30,609 bases of DNA from Entrophospora sp. SA101 (taxonomy: Eukaryota; Glomeromycota; Glomeromycetes; Entrophosporales; Entrophosporaceae), in the NCBI GenBank assembly GCA_958430865.1, contig CAUDNR010002112.1:82984-113592 (forward strand), in the 5' to 3' direction. Both the position numbers and the translations under genes were made by a program. Below the pieces are notes generated by a model. That model was not told where the DNA came from. It worked only from the letters and a program-made list of their open reading frames with translations, and did no database searches. Of the stretch, positions 10,779-23,400 are shown piece after piece; positions within the stretch are counted from its first letter, which is position 1, and every line of letters starts with the position of its first letter.

Positions 10779-13075
10779 CCAATGATCATTTAATTAACAA
10801 TCTTTATAAGGATAACCTCTTTTCCATTATGCCTTTCCTTAGAAAGCTGACAACAAATCATTTGATGCAAGAATACTGGCTGTGACTTTTGATGATGGCT
10901 GCAACCTAATTACAACTAGCTTTTTTTTAATCCGCGGTATGTTTCTCATAATTTGATGCCTTGTTCATTAATTTTTGTTTAGTCAAAATATCAATTTTCT
11001 TGGTCAACTACCACTATTTACTCAAAGAGGTGCCGAGTTATTTTTTCGATTGTGTGCATGGAATTGTGTGATTAGTTTCTTTCCCCCGGCACTTCTAATA
11101 TTTATATTAAGAGTTCATTTGGAGAAATAATTGTGAAATCGTTTATAAAAAATATAAACATGAAATCAAATCCGCTACGGAACTTAAGAGTTATGGTGTC
11201 ATCGGAAGTTCTTTATAATTTAATTTAGATAAAGAAACGAAATTATCAAGGAAGAAAGTTTTAGCAAAGATTGCAAAAAGTCAAGCAAAAGAAGCAGATT
11301 GAAATATTAAATTATCATTTCCATCATCAATATCATCAATATAACCATCACTGTCATTAATATAATCATTGTCATAGTTACTATAAACAGTATCGTCACT
11401 ACTATACTTTTGGAGTGATCGTCCAAACACTGATGGTGACAAGCGTGTTTTTTTTTTTGAATCTTTAATATTCAGAATCAAAAAATAACTAATCGGAATC
11501 GACAAATACCTATCCCATCTAACCTAAATAAAGCGATCACGATGGTTTTTAAGTTGATTCTATCAATAAACAATTTAATTGCCCAATTATTTTTAAATCA
11601 AGTGAACATCCAATTAGATTTCTTTTGCAAATACTAATTTTTCCCGATTGCTTCTTATATCTCTTTTAATATTCTACTTTTTCAAGTACTTAATGAGATA
11701 TTAATTCAACAATATGCATGCATATAATATAAATTGAAATCATTTACCTGAGGGCGAAGAAGGAGAATACGATGATAACATCTATAACAATATCAGTACT
11801 CTCGTAACAATAGGATTGATAAAATTTTCTCGGCAAGATAATTCGTTTTGTTCACAACATAATATCTATATTTAAGTTGAAAAATTACAAGTAATTGGAA
11901 ATTACTTGCACTATTCAACAGCCATTGCTAAAAAAGCCATACTCTTTCACACATTTGTCTTCTAAAGTTTCAGAAGTTGGACGTGGAGAGGATGGAAGGT
12001 TCTATCTATCATCATCAACAATGTGATATTTTTGTCTAATGGGAGATGAAAAATGTCAGTGTTGGAGAAAACGTGCAAATTAAAGATACATATATTTATT
12101 ATCAATGGTATGCAAAATTCATACTGTAAACTCGGAAATTCTTTATGATCGCCTTAATAAACCCTCCATTGTTGACAGGCATGGACTTTAGGATAATTAG
12201 CGTGGGAATTTCTGATTAACAAATTCTTGAGTTTAAAAGATTGTTATTTTTAAAGAGAGAAAATCAACTTTAAACTAGCTTTCTGGAATACTTGGTGTGT
12301 GTATATATATACTGGTCCTAAAGATTCCATGATACCGAAAGCTAACATCATATTGACTTATCTATTTGTTGAGAAAAGTTGAACACACATTTCATTCAAT
12401 TATTTAAAGAGCTGAACAAAAAATTTATGCCAAATTTTCCTTTTTGGTCACAGAAATTGTCTATCATTTCCTTTTTTTCTTTCCAATATACACTTCTAAG
12501 CCACTCCCAGTCATTATATAGTAAAGATCCAAACATCTGAATGAGAATTTGGTAAGTTAAAGCAACTGGAATTTTCGAAAATTATATCTAACATTATTTG
12601 GTCGATCATTTTAAATAAAGAACTTTTGTTAACCAAATAATAATAAAAAATTCTAGTTATTTAACATTAATTGGTACTCAAAAATTCATGTTCAAATTGC
12701 TAATACTAAATAACCACACAACAATTCAATGATTAGCAAAAGGTGGGGGCATAATAATAATAATAATAATAAATTGTTCTTTAACCTTCTACGTGTTTCG
12801 ATCTAATTTTGTACACAAAATTTGTATTTGCCAAATAAGGGGCAATCAATGCTTCTCTTTTCTTTTATATTTAAAATTCAAAAAAATGTAAATTTTTTTT
12901 TCTTTTTTACTTAATTTTTTTTTAAATTAAATTAATTTCGTAAAATTCGTATTAGTATAGTTTTGAATTTCACGGAAAGAGATAAATTATTTAGTTTTTT
13001 GCAAAAGTCCTCTTTACGCAATATATATTCACGTACTATTTAAAATAATAAAATAACAATATCACAATAATAAAC
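10779..13075. other. Gene-free stretch before the TPR-DnaJ gene
   Basis: No supported gene. A minus-strand frame at 11281-11505 is acidic and Asn/Asp/Tyr-rich, from a run of ATCATC/ATTATC repeats, and shows no domain. An (ATA)n tract lies at 12750-12772. The last 200 bases or so are T-rich and include the likely promoter and leader of the TPR-DnaJ gene. Parts of 11900-12360 look like old coding relics but could not be assigned. Confidence 0.4.
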
Positions 13076-15380
13076 ATGGACGTCGAAGTTGACATGTCAA
13101 GAGAGTAAGTTGTATATACATATTAAAAAACATTCATTCTTCTTTTCTTGTGCATGGAAAAATTTTTAAAAGCATTCAAAAGAAATTATGGTTGGTCATT
13201 AGAGCAAATCATAAAAAATGCATTTCTTTCTAGAAAGTTCTTTAATAAAAAATTTTTTACAAATATTAATTATTAAAATTTTAATACTATTTCTTTATCA
13301 TTATCATCATTATCATTATCATCATCATCACCACCATCGTCATCACACGACATCTTATTTATCTATGTTTATCCATCAATCTATACCAACAATAATATAT
13401 ATATATTTAAAGATATACTTCAGCCGAAGAAGTTAAAACTGAGGCTAACAATCATTATAGTTCCGGTAATTATGAAGAGGCTATTAAATTATATGGCCAT
13501 GCTATCGGTAAGTGATGATCAATGGATCCGTTAGACAATATATAATAAAATATATTGTATATTATCTATGCTTATATTTGGAAGGTTTGTTTTAGATGTA
13601 AATGGTCGGAATTAAAACTTTTTTAAAAGTATTATGATCTAATATATTTGCTTTTATTTTTCTTACCATTACATAATATGGCGCATGTATTGCATATACT
13701 TAATAAATAATTAATAGAACTTGATCCAGAAAAAGCGACATATTATTTAAATAGAGCAGCTGCTTATTTGATGTTAAAAAAACCAAAAGAAGCATTATGT
13801 GATTGTAAAAATGTATTAGTGAAAGATCCAACTTCACTAAAAGCTTTATTAAGATCAGCAAAATGTAACTTACAAATTGGCAATTTAACCGAAGCAGAAA
13901 GAATATACATATACGTAATGCAACTAGATCCAACTAATTCACAAGCTAAACAAGAATATAACCAAGTGCATAAAATACAAAATTATATACATCAAGCTGA
14001 AGTGTTTCTACAAAATGATCAGCATGTTTTGGCACTGAATTCCGTTGACAGAGCTATAGGCTTGTTAGATATTGTTCCTACAAAATGGAAGACTTTGAAA
14101 GGTGAAGCTTTGTTAGGACAAAAAGAATATGGCGAAGCTGGAAGAATTGCAAAGTAATTAAGAGGTTAATTTATTTTTTTTAAAAAAAAAAAAAACATAA
14201 CTTAAACTCATTTTATTTTATTTTCAGTGAAATATTAAGATTTGATCCACATAATCCTGACGCACATGTATTAAGAGCACATATATTATATATTGAAGGT
14301 GATAACACAAAAGCAACCGCTCATTGTCAAGAGGCTTTAAGATGTGATCCGGATCATAAAAATGCACGCCTTTTACTAAAGGTAAAGTATAAAATCTAAA
14401 AATGGATGAATGAAAAAAAGCATATAATTGTGATTTTCTAATCATCTTTTTTTATACGTAATCTTTTTTACGAAAAAAATTAGAAAGCGCGTTCAATTGA
14501 AAGTCAAAAAAATGCTGGTAACGAAGCATTTAAAGAGGGCGATTATGACACAGCATATAAATTATATACTTTAGCATTAGAAATCGACCCAACAAATATT
14601 GGCACCAATTCAAAAATTTACTCCAATCGATCCATGGCATTGAATAAACTAGGAAAATTTGAAGAGGCAATTAGCGATATGGATAAAGCGTTAGAGATGG
14701 ACCCAACATTTGTTAAAGTGTTGAGAAGACGAGCTGACACATATAGAAGGTTGGAAAAGTATGAAGAAGCAGTCAGAGATTTAAAATCGGCATTGGAGAT
14801 GGATTCTAGTAATCACGATTTACGTAAAGAGTTACATGAAGCAGAAAGAGAATTGAAACAATCACAACGTAAAGATTATTATAAAATATTACTAGTGTCG
14901 AGGGACGCAACAGAAGGTGAAATTAAAAAAGCATATAGAAAATTAGCGTTACAACATCATCCTGATAAAAATGCCGGAGATTCGGATGCCGAGAAGAAAT
15001 TTAAAGAAATAGGGGAAGCATATGCGATATTGGGCGATCCAGTTAAAAAACAACGATACGATTCTGGTGTTGATCTGGATAGTATTAATGGATCAGGAGG
15101 TATGGATTTTGAAGTAGATCCTAATTTGTTTTTCCAAATGTTTGTCAACGGGGAAGGATTTGGTGGAAATCCTAGAAGTAGTGGAGGAGGATATGGTAAT
15201 CATCATTCAGGATTCAGTAGTTCGGGTTATGCCCCAGGAAATCACAGTTCTGATGGACCAAGATTTAATTTTGCTTCTTCTCAAAATCATCATCATCACA
15301 ATCATCACCATCAACATAGATCATCGTCGTCATCAAATAGATATAATAATCGTGGATCATCATCATCAAAGTACTATTAA
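13076..15380 (+). CDS. DNAJC7: TPR-DnaJ co-chaperone, DNAJC7 (TPR2)-like
   Basis: Five exons, 13076-13104, 13413-13507, 13718-14153, 14228-14381 and 14484-15380, give 536 aa; each junction keeps the TPR pattern in frame. About eight tetratricopeptide units fill residues 10-365, with typical cores such as [18 protein letters not shown] and [16 protein letters not shown] domain follows (369-431) with HPD at 397-399, the motif that stimulates Hsp70 ATPase. This order is that of human DNAJC7 (494 aa), which takes clients between Hsp70 and Hsp90 in the cytosol; the same role is inferred here. The tail after the J domain (about 435-536) is rich in Gly, Ser, Asn and His, with a run of histidines near residue 508. 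Intron 1 is 308 bases and holds a (CAT)n-like repeat at about 13299-13345; the other introns are 74-210 bases. The start is the first ATG before a clean GTAAGT donor. Confidence 0.93.
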
Positions 15381-15593
15381 TATATATACATGTATAATAC
15401 GTATATATTATGTTTAATCTGTTTTTTGTATCTGTGTATTATTTGTATGTATATATACACGTCTTTATAATTTATATTATAATAATTAGTGTATAAATTG
15501 ACATTTAAAAATTTTTTTGTAATTTCTTTTCATCTTTAAATCTATTAAAGATTTTTACCGTCAAAAGATTTTATTTTCAACTTTTTCAAAAAA

Positions 15594-15626
<33 letters not shown>

Positions 15627-15695
15627 AGAAATTTTCTTAGAATTTAATTTAACACATTATTAGTAAATATTTAATTAATTTGTAATAAAGATTAA

Positions 15696-15728
<33 letters not shown>
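15594..15728. repeat. Paired (ATT)n and (AAT)n microsatellites in inverted orientation
   Basis: An (ATT)n tract at 15594-15625 and an (AAT)n tract at 15696-15728 are reverse complements, about 70 bases apart. They sit in the 440-base gap between the 3' ends of the convergent TPR-DnaJ and BTB genes. Transcripts from either side that run through could fold into an A-U hairpin of about 30 base pairs. The rest of this gap (15381-15820) shows no gene, only a GA-rich run at 15776-15798. Confidence 0.85.
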
Positions 15729-15730
<2 letters not shown>

Positions 15731-15820
15731 TAATTTATTTATAAAACTTTAAATCGTTATAATGATTAAAATGAAGAGAGGAGAGAGGGGAGGAAGTAAA
15801 AATACAATTATATTATATAA

Positions 15821-17506
15821 TTAATACCTATTTACTAATTTATATACTTCATATTCTTCTAACAATTGATATTTAGAAACAGATTGATATGTAAGGCTCA
15901 GATCATCAGCATAAGCAGACTTGCTATTATGAAAATAAAGACAATAAGGTTGATCATTAGTGCTGTTTAATAGCTTTAAATTGTAAAAACTCACTGATAT
16001 TTCATCAAATTGTTCATCTTTTTTAACAATATTAAGGTTTTGTTTATTGTGAATTATTGCTTTATGAGGTTGCTGAACCCTGCTAACAATAGAATTGTAA
16101 ATTTGATTTTCATCAATCTTAAAAATAAAACTTTGATCTGTTTCAATCAAATAATGTTGATCCGGAGATTTTCCTTCAATGTTCCAACAAATAGGATTAT
16201 ATCCACCGACCAATTCGCCTGACTCTTTAAGCTTCATTATGACCACGGTTTGTTTAATATCAAAACATTTCTCCTCAAAAACTTCTCTGGAGAATCCATC
16301 ATGGCTTCCGCGTAAAATTAATTTAAACCTATAAGGTGCATTACTTTCATTATAATTGTATAAAAGATCTCCATCAATCCAGCTAGAAATTAAATTTTTC
16401 ATTTCTGAATTTAACAATTTGCCAAGTCTTTCTGTTCTTATACCTTTTTGAAGAATTGGTGATCTTGATTGCCATTTATCAAAAAAATAACATTGAAGAA
16501 GTTCATCATATACTTCTTTATCAAAGATTTTTTTATAAGGTTTGATTTTAATAAAAAAATCTTCTTTAGATATTTCTTTGAACCTTATTAGTGGTACGAT
16601 ATCTTTCAAAACGATTTTTAACTTGTTAAAATCACCCTTGTTCCAATTTGAAATATCATAAATGTCATCAGCATCTTCTTTTTCATTTAATAACACTTGT
16701 TCAATTTGTCCTATTCCCCATTTAATAACACACTCCCATGCATTAATTTCATCAAAATCTAAAACTTCTCTCTCCGATATAGACACGAGAATGGGTTTTT
16801 CAATCATTTTGAGATCTGGAGATTTTAAAAATAATCCTGGACTATTATTAATCAATTTCTTGAAATAATCTTGAAGCAAATTAAATGATTGATGAGTTGA
16901 TGAAATTTTATAAAGAGAAACTAAATTCTGTAGAATCCATTCCTTTTTTTCGTTAATTAAGGAACGTTGTAAATCTTCAATTAATTCATTAAAACTTAAT
17001 TCATCACATGTTTCAAGTAATTCAAAGATTTCGCTCGCATCTAATTTGCTTATTTCGAGGGATCCATTGTAAATATATCTTTTTTTTTTTTTTTTATGGA
17101 AAGAATCATGTTAATTGTTTCAGACGCAAAATAAAATATATACTGTAGACATACAATAACCATTCAATTAATTAAATCAGCATTAATCTTACGTTAAAAG
17201 AACTTCAAATATTTTTGGAGAAATATTTTCTTTTTCAAACAAAATGGTACTGCAACTTTCAGATTTTTTTATCCAATTATTTGATAAAGCTACATTAAAA
17301 TATGAAGATCTTGCTTTTAAAATTGTTGAATGAGCCTTAAAAATTTTTACATCCTGACCACCTCCAATTTTAATTTCTGTATCATAACAATTAGATTCGT
17401 TCATCAATTTTGTCAGATCATTTATTAATTTCCTGATATGTTTTGCTTGCGCAATCTTTTCAACAATGCCATTTATATATTCTATAGTTACAAGACTATC
17501 TACCAT
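15821..17506 (-). CDS. BTB-BACK-TLDc domain protein
   Basis: Two exons, 17506-17193 and 17078-15821, give 523 aa. The BTB/POZ domain is at about 35-135 (DTEIKIGG, then FKAHSTILKARSSYF). It crosses the splice site and continues as TYIYNGSLEI. A helical BACK-like linker follows (about 145-300), with the family core INAWECVIKWG. The C-terminal TLDc domain (about 330-523) contains FKLILRGSHDGFS and GELVGGYNPICW. BTB proteins often serve as Cullin-3 adaptors, and TLDc domains are tied to oxidative-stress responses and V-ATPase regulation. Proteins joining the two are hugely expanded in Rhizophagus-type fungi, with mostly unknown clients. The intron (17079-17192) has a good donor (GTAAGA), but its acceptor AG follows a run of A rather than pyrimidines. 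The single long second exon is typical of the family. Confidence 0.9.
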
Positions 17507-17805
17507 TTTTGAAGAATAATTTTTATTTGCAGTTCAAGTTTATGAAGGAAAAAATGATTGTAAATTTTTATTTTTTGTTGGACGTTTGTAAATGACGAAA
17601 TCAGCCCTGAGTTTTGCCTAAATTGGAAAGAAAGGGTAAATGTAAAATGCAAAAGTAATGCCTATTATGAACTGTCAAAATTTGTACTAGCAATGTTCGA
17701 AATTCGACTGTGCCTTAACATAAAACTAAAAATTATCTGCAGTTATTTTCCGAATTTGGTTAAAATGCACCGATCTCACTAAATTTTTGTACATACCATA
17801 TTTAC

Positions 17806-18032
17806 TAGCATAGTGGAAGTTTGTTGTTACACGAAATGTTGTACAGAACTCATTGCTTCTGAAACTTCGCCAGTGTATAGTTGTTACCTCTCTAAATTGG
17901 AGATCAAGTTCGGATCAAATTCAAATCCAGTTTATCACTTACTTTTTATTGCCAGAAGGTTTTCCGTGTATTGTAAAGCTACGTTGCACAATATAAAAAA
18001 TTAGTGTAACATTTCAAATTTCCACTATGCTA
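17806..18032. mobile_element. Small mariner-like MITE with TA target duplication (223 bp)
   Basis: The element (17808-18030) starts GCATAGTGGAAGTTTG and ends with the inverted copy CAAATTTCCACTATGC. TA stands at both sides (17806-17807 and 18031-18032). The inverted repeats extend about 27 bases with a two-base gap, through a shared TGTTACAC. No transposase is encoded; the short plus-strand frame at 17813-18004 lies inside the element and has no domain. TA duplication and small size fit a Tc1/mariner-mobilised MITE. Confidence 0.8.
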
Positions 18033-18568
18033 GCGCAGAGCGTTTTACTTCAACGTTTAGATAAACTTCATTGACCTTTCTAGGGTTAGAAATAGGGTTA
18101 TGGTGATGATTTAATTGCTTCATATTACTAAAAAAAAAGGATGAAATAATAGAAGCTGGTTGACTTGTTTGCTTGATGTTCTTTATTAATTGACTGTTAG
18201 TTATATACATTATGTATAAATGTTAAGCTTTTTTTGCCATACAAAAAAATGGACCGTCAATCAGAAATCGTCGTCGAAGTGAATTACTCAAGTTAATTGT
18301 TAGTTAATATGAATAAATTGATCAATTGATAATTTGTTTTTGGAGGAAAAGTGATTATGGCAATCATTGCGGATTCTCGATTTTCTTAAAAATAACTATA
18401 TATGCCATTTGACTTAAATAGCTCAAATAATTACGGAGACAATTTCTGCAACTATAATCCGTATTTTTGTTTGTTATAATTGTTTAAATTTACTAAATTT
18501 GTATTTAATTAAAATTAGAGGAACCATTAATTGTTTGTTTATTTGTAAAACTTTACTTTAATTAAAAC

Positions 18569-18600
<32 letters not shown>

Positions 18601-20473
18601 TGTATGTATGTATGTATGTTTATTTATTTGTAAACAATCTTCAGGAAATCCTAAGATGGTCTCGGAGATCTACGGAACTTGAGTTTTTTCCAGAGTAGGG
18701 AGGGGGACAACTTTCTCTCTATTACTATTAATATCTTAGTGCGTATTAAAGGAAAAAAAGTTAAGCGTGCTTGCATGTCCCGAAAAGCTCCGTCGGATGT
18801 TTTTTAGGTTTTTTTTATGGACTACCCCAAATAAGGAAACAATATTTTCTCACCCCACAAAAACTCTTACTAAATCGGGTAAATATTTTACACACCAATC
18901 AATTCAATCAATTCAATTCAATTTTGTTTATCACTCACTATAACTTTTTTTAAGGTTTATATATTTGTGTACTCCATAATTAATATATATACATATTATT
19001 ATCGTTCAAAATATTAAGACAGATTAGGCAGATTGTTAAACGCCACGATCGCCGATATAATGTGACTGTGATGTTAACGGTTTTAATATGACCCATGCTT
19101 TTTTATAAAAAATAATCGGGGTAACCAATGTATAAATTCAATAAGGTTTAATTTTTTCTCTTCAGTTTTGTTTTTGCTTTGTTGACAAGATTTTCTATTT
19201 TTGTTTTGTCTTTTTGTTGTGATTGTGATAGGGTGTTATTTCGAGAGGCATTACGCCACCAACCCTTTTGCCATCCTTGACATGCACCGGGCAAGAAAAT
19301 CACCCATAATTTGCTAATGTTTAATACGTAAATAATTGTGTGCAAAATAACAATCTATTTTTATTTTGTTAATAGAATCTTCAAGTTTTATTTGCCAATT
19401 CTAATAAAAAGGTATCTTTTTTCACTGATATATATATGTATATACTTCCTGGACAAAGAATCTGGACGTCATAATAAAAAAAATTTAAAAAAATAAATTT
19501 TTAAGTAGAAAAATGAAACATAATGATGTGTTGTTGTTGATGGATATTACTAAAGAACGTGTTCAACAAATCAATTGCGGCGAAAGTGCCAAACTTTTCA
19601 CGAACTGAAAATGATTCAAGGAAAATGATAGAGGAAAGAAAACAAAATCATCAACTACCAAGAATTGTTATCGTAAAGTTCCAGAGTTGATTTTTCCTAA
19701 TTTTGGGATCTTCTAACAATCCTGCTTCCGCGAATGCCAAGTAGAAGGAATTAGGAATGAGTTAATTAGCAAATATTGCTTTATTTGCTTCTGTTATCAC
19801 AATCACAAATATTTGTGGCGTCTAGCTGTTTGTGGCTTTACGTTTAATACCAGTTTTTCCCATTGTTTTTTGAAATTCAAATTAGGTAACTCAATTTGAC
19901 TCGGAGTTTTCATTATTAGGTAAAATTTAGAATTTATCGATAAGGTTTTTATTTAATGTGAGAAAATTTAATTTTTTTGGTAAATCGTTTATCAAAAATT
20001 GTAAAGGTGAATGAATTTATTAACTAGAGCAATAATAATAATAACAACAATAACAATATTAATAATGACGGTACTAATTAATATATGGAAATATGTATTA
20101 ATTAATTGCACAACATTCTTGTCAGCAAAAAAGTAACCAAAATTATAACAATTTCCAGACTATTATTATTTACTATAATTGTTAAATTATTATTATTTAT
20201 TATCAATCAATAAATGGGAATTCATTCATTTCGGTCATTTTTCCCAAGAATTATCTAAATATGGTCTATCAGTGTTGGTAGATTTAGCGCCTAAATAACA
20301 ATAACCGAATAAATTTTTTGATTTTGGTTTTTTTGGCAAATCTCAATCACAGATAATGTATTTTGTATGTGTGCACAAATATATAGTAATAGTGTAATTT
20401 TTTATTTATGATGATGTGATACGTTATCACCATCTTTTGGAGGAAAAGAGAATATAAGCACAGAATTTTATAT
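18033..20473. other. Gene-free stretch between the BTB-side MITE and Pds5
   Basis: No supported gene. A less AT-rich patch at 18640-18860, just after the TATG microsatellite, differs from its surroundings and may be a repeat-element fragment; no family was recognised. A minus-strand frame at 19148-19345 (hydrophobic start, PGACQGWQKGWW, basic end) is too short to call. Trinucleotide AAT/AAC runs lie at about 20031-20066. Confidence 0.4.
18571..18619. repeat. (TATG)12 microsatellite
   Basis: Twelve uninterrupted TATG units, then TTTATTTATTTG. A perfect tract of this length is likely to vary in number between strains. Confidence 0.95.
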
Positions 20474-23400
20474 TTACGATTTTGTCAGCCTCGTTTTTTT
20501 TGCCGATTTGGACTAAGGAAATTACAGAATAAATATCATTATACATCATTATATATAATTTATAACAGCACATATAAAATCATCATACCTTGTCATTTTT
20601 ATTATGTGTGGATCCATGTTTTTTTTCAAATGTTTTCATAAATTCATTTGGGATATAGTTTTTTGTTGTAATCTTGTAGAAAATCACCAATTCGTTAACT
20701 ATTATCTATATCGTAATCATCGTTAAAAAATACTACTAACCTGTGATATAATCTCGGGATTTGATAGTTTGCTAAATAAATCATTAGGTAAATTGACGTC
20801 TCCAGGAAAATCAGTTAATGGCCAAGAAAAAGATTTACATTTGGCTCTTATTAGATGTTGAGTCAAATCACTCAATAAATATAAATTCTATAACAAAAAA
20901 ATTTATTATTAAACCCATTTTCTGTTTCTTTAATCTCTTTTCAAAGAATAAGATTTATTCGTACCTCGCTCTGTTCTAATGATTGTTTATCGCGAACTTG
21001 TTTTAATTTTCCTGCAAGACAAAACAAATATGAAATATTCTCCGAATCTGCAATTGTATTTAAGAAAAAATCTATATAACTTTCAAACGAAATGAAATAA
21101 TTATATTTAATATCATAATTCAAAATGTGCATATGTTGCAAATTATTGATTATAAATAATGATTTACTTACACTATGAATTCAGAAAGGACATTTAATTC
21201 GTGCGAAAAATCAGGATGATGGGAAAGGAGATGAATCAATCTAACTAAAGACATCTCAAACAACAGATTCTTATCACCTTCAATAAAGAATAAAGATATA
21301 AAAATATTATTGTTAAGAAAATTAAACTTGAGAGTGATTAATTAGTAAATACTTACGGATCGACCCAGTTGCACGAGATTGTCTTGTCAAAAAAACTTTA
21401 ACCTATTGTATATGTGCAGTATAATTTAAAATTCACATCTATTAGTTGAACTTAATATTAATATCTTTAATATAATTTTAAATTTATTAGCATTATTATT
21501 AAATTTACCATATCACGAATTTCGTGCGCAGGATCATGTGCAGTTAAAAAAAATATAGACAAGAATCGTGCATGTAGAAGATAACTTGCACAATATTTAA
21601 CAAGCCTTGAAGCAAATCCAAATCTCACTTGGTAACAAGGATCCTAAACATTAATAAATATAAGGTTAGGTGTATATATATAAAGTAAAGATTTTTTGGA
21701 TGAGAAAAAAAAACTACTAACTTGTATCATGAATGCCAATTCTTGAAATTCTCCAACAGATATCATTGAATTATATATTTTTTTATGTGCCAGCTTCAAT
21801 AAATTGTGAACAGCTGCCAATCTTAATCTACTCCGAAATGAAGGTCTTTAAACAATGTTTAGAACAGTCAATACAAATTGTATATAAACATGTGTAATTA
21901 TAAATATTATACATATTTAATATTATACCTTGTTGATTTATCACCAAGTAATTCACCGCCTTCCCTTATTAAATTCCAAAATAATTTAAAAATAGGTTTA
22001 GCCAACTCGACTGCTACCTCTCTATCAGAAACTGTCAGTAAACGGTTCACCAGTACTTTTAATCCCATTATCTATATATATAAACCTTTTCAGTTTGATG
22101 CCATATTTAATTCCTCAAATTTTTTTATCAGTTGCTAGGGATTTATTTACCTTTGCCTTACATTCATCGTCAATTACATGATCTTCTACCCATTCAACAT
22201 CATCTCCTGGAACTGCTTTATGATAATTTTTCATTAATATCTCTTTAACAATAAAATTAGTTATCGAGTCACTCTTCTCTTCGTATACAATAGGTGCATA
22301 AAGAACACATTGACTGAGTGCTGAAAGATTTGATAATATATATTCAGACCTCACAGAAAGGTTTGGTACGATGTTCTTACATAACGAATTATAATAATAA
22401 TAAATTATTTAATAATGAAAAACTGATCGAATCAGATTGAATTAAAAAAAAAGCAATAATTATAACACAAACATTTAACAATTCACTGCACAATTGATCT
22501 TTTTGTCGTACATGACCTAAAATAATAGTAGCAAATTTGGCTTGTTTAGGTGTTCCTTCAAGTGATAATTTCATAAAACGTTCTATATGACCCCTATTGA
22601 AATACATGTACGCTTTTTTTAATAAAAATAAAAATAATAAATTTATCAAATTAATAATTTCAAAATTCTAAACCTTTCTTGAGGCGTTTCGTCAGGAAAT
22701 GTTTTAGCCAATTTAGAAAGTACTTCCAAACTATCTTCTTAATAAATTATTTATTAGTTTGGTTTATGTAATTAGAAATACTATATGTATATAAGCTAGT
22801 AGTACCTGTAGTTTCATCATCTTCATTAATGGCTAAATCTGTCAATTCATGAAAGTAGGGTTTAAATATAGCGGGAAACCGGTGAGATGTTTCCTATTTT
22901 CATTTATTATTACAAGAACAACATATTATTGTTAATAATCATATTAAATAATATTAATAACATGTAAATATATACGTAATAGAATCTTTAAATACCCTAA
23001 ATAATTCGTGTGCAATAATAGAATCGCCATTATGTTTAGAAGTATCCATAGATCTAATTTTATCTAAAAGCAATGCTATCAAATCCCTATTAATTATGGT
23101 TAGACTAATTCGACGTATTAGGGTAGAAAATGTCTCAGCTGAAGAGGGTGACAGTTGTTCAATGCATTTTAATGCATCTTTCTAAGAAAATTGAATGGAT
23201 GTGAGAACATATAACATATGAATTATAATATATACGCCCTATATATGTAAATGATTGTGACAAACCGCAGATTTTTTCACAGTTTTATAATCTGAGGTAG
23301 GATTCATACAACCTCTTATCAATTTGTAAATACGACTGTTATTCAATTTTGGGAACGATGAAAGATGGTTTACCGATTTCAATGGATCTGGAAGTTTTCC

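Noticed and set aside
11281..11505. Acidic Asp/Asn/Tyr-rich minus-strand frame
   Set aside because: It reflects a degenerate ATC/ATT repeat and shows no domain or splice context.
13299..13345. CAT/CAC-rich tract as a CRISPR-like or coding His repeat
   Set aside because: It is a simple repeat inside intron 1 of the TPR-DnaJ gene, with no spacer structure.
17813..18004. Cysteine-containing 63-codon frame
   Set aside because: It lies wholly inside the 223-bp MITE, starts at its terminal repeat and shows no domain.
19148..19345. Minus-strand frame with PGACQGWQKGWW and a basic tail
   Set aside because: Too short, no recognised family and no exon partners; possibly a relic, but not supportable.
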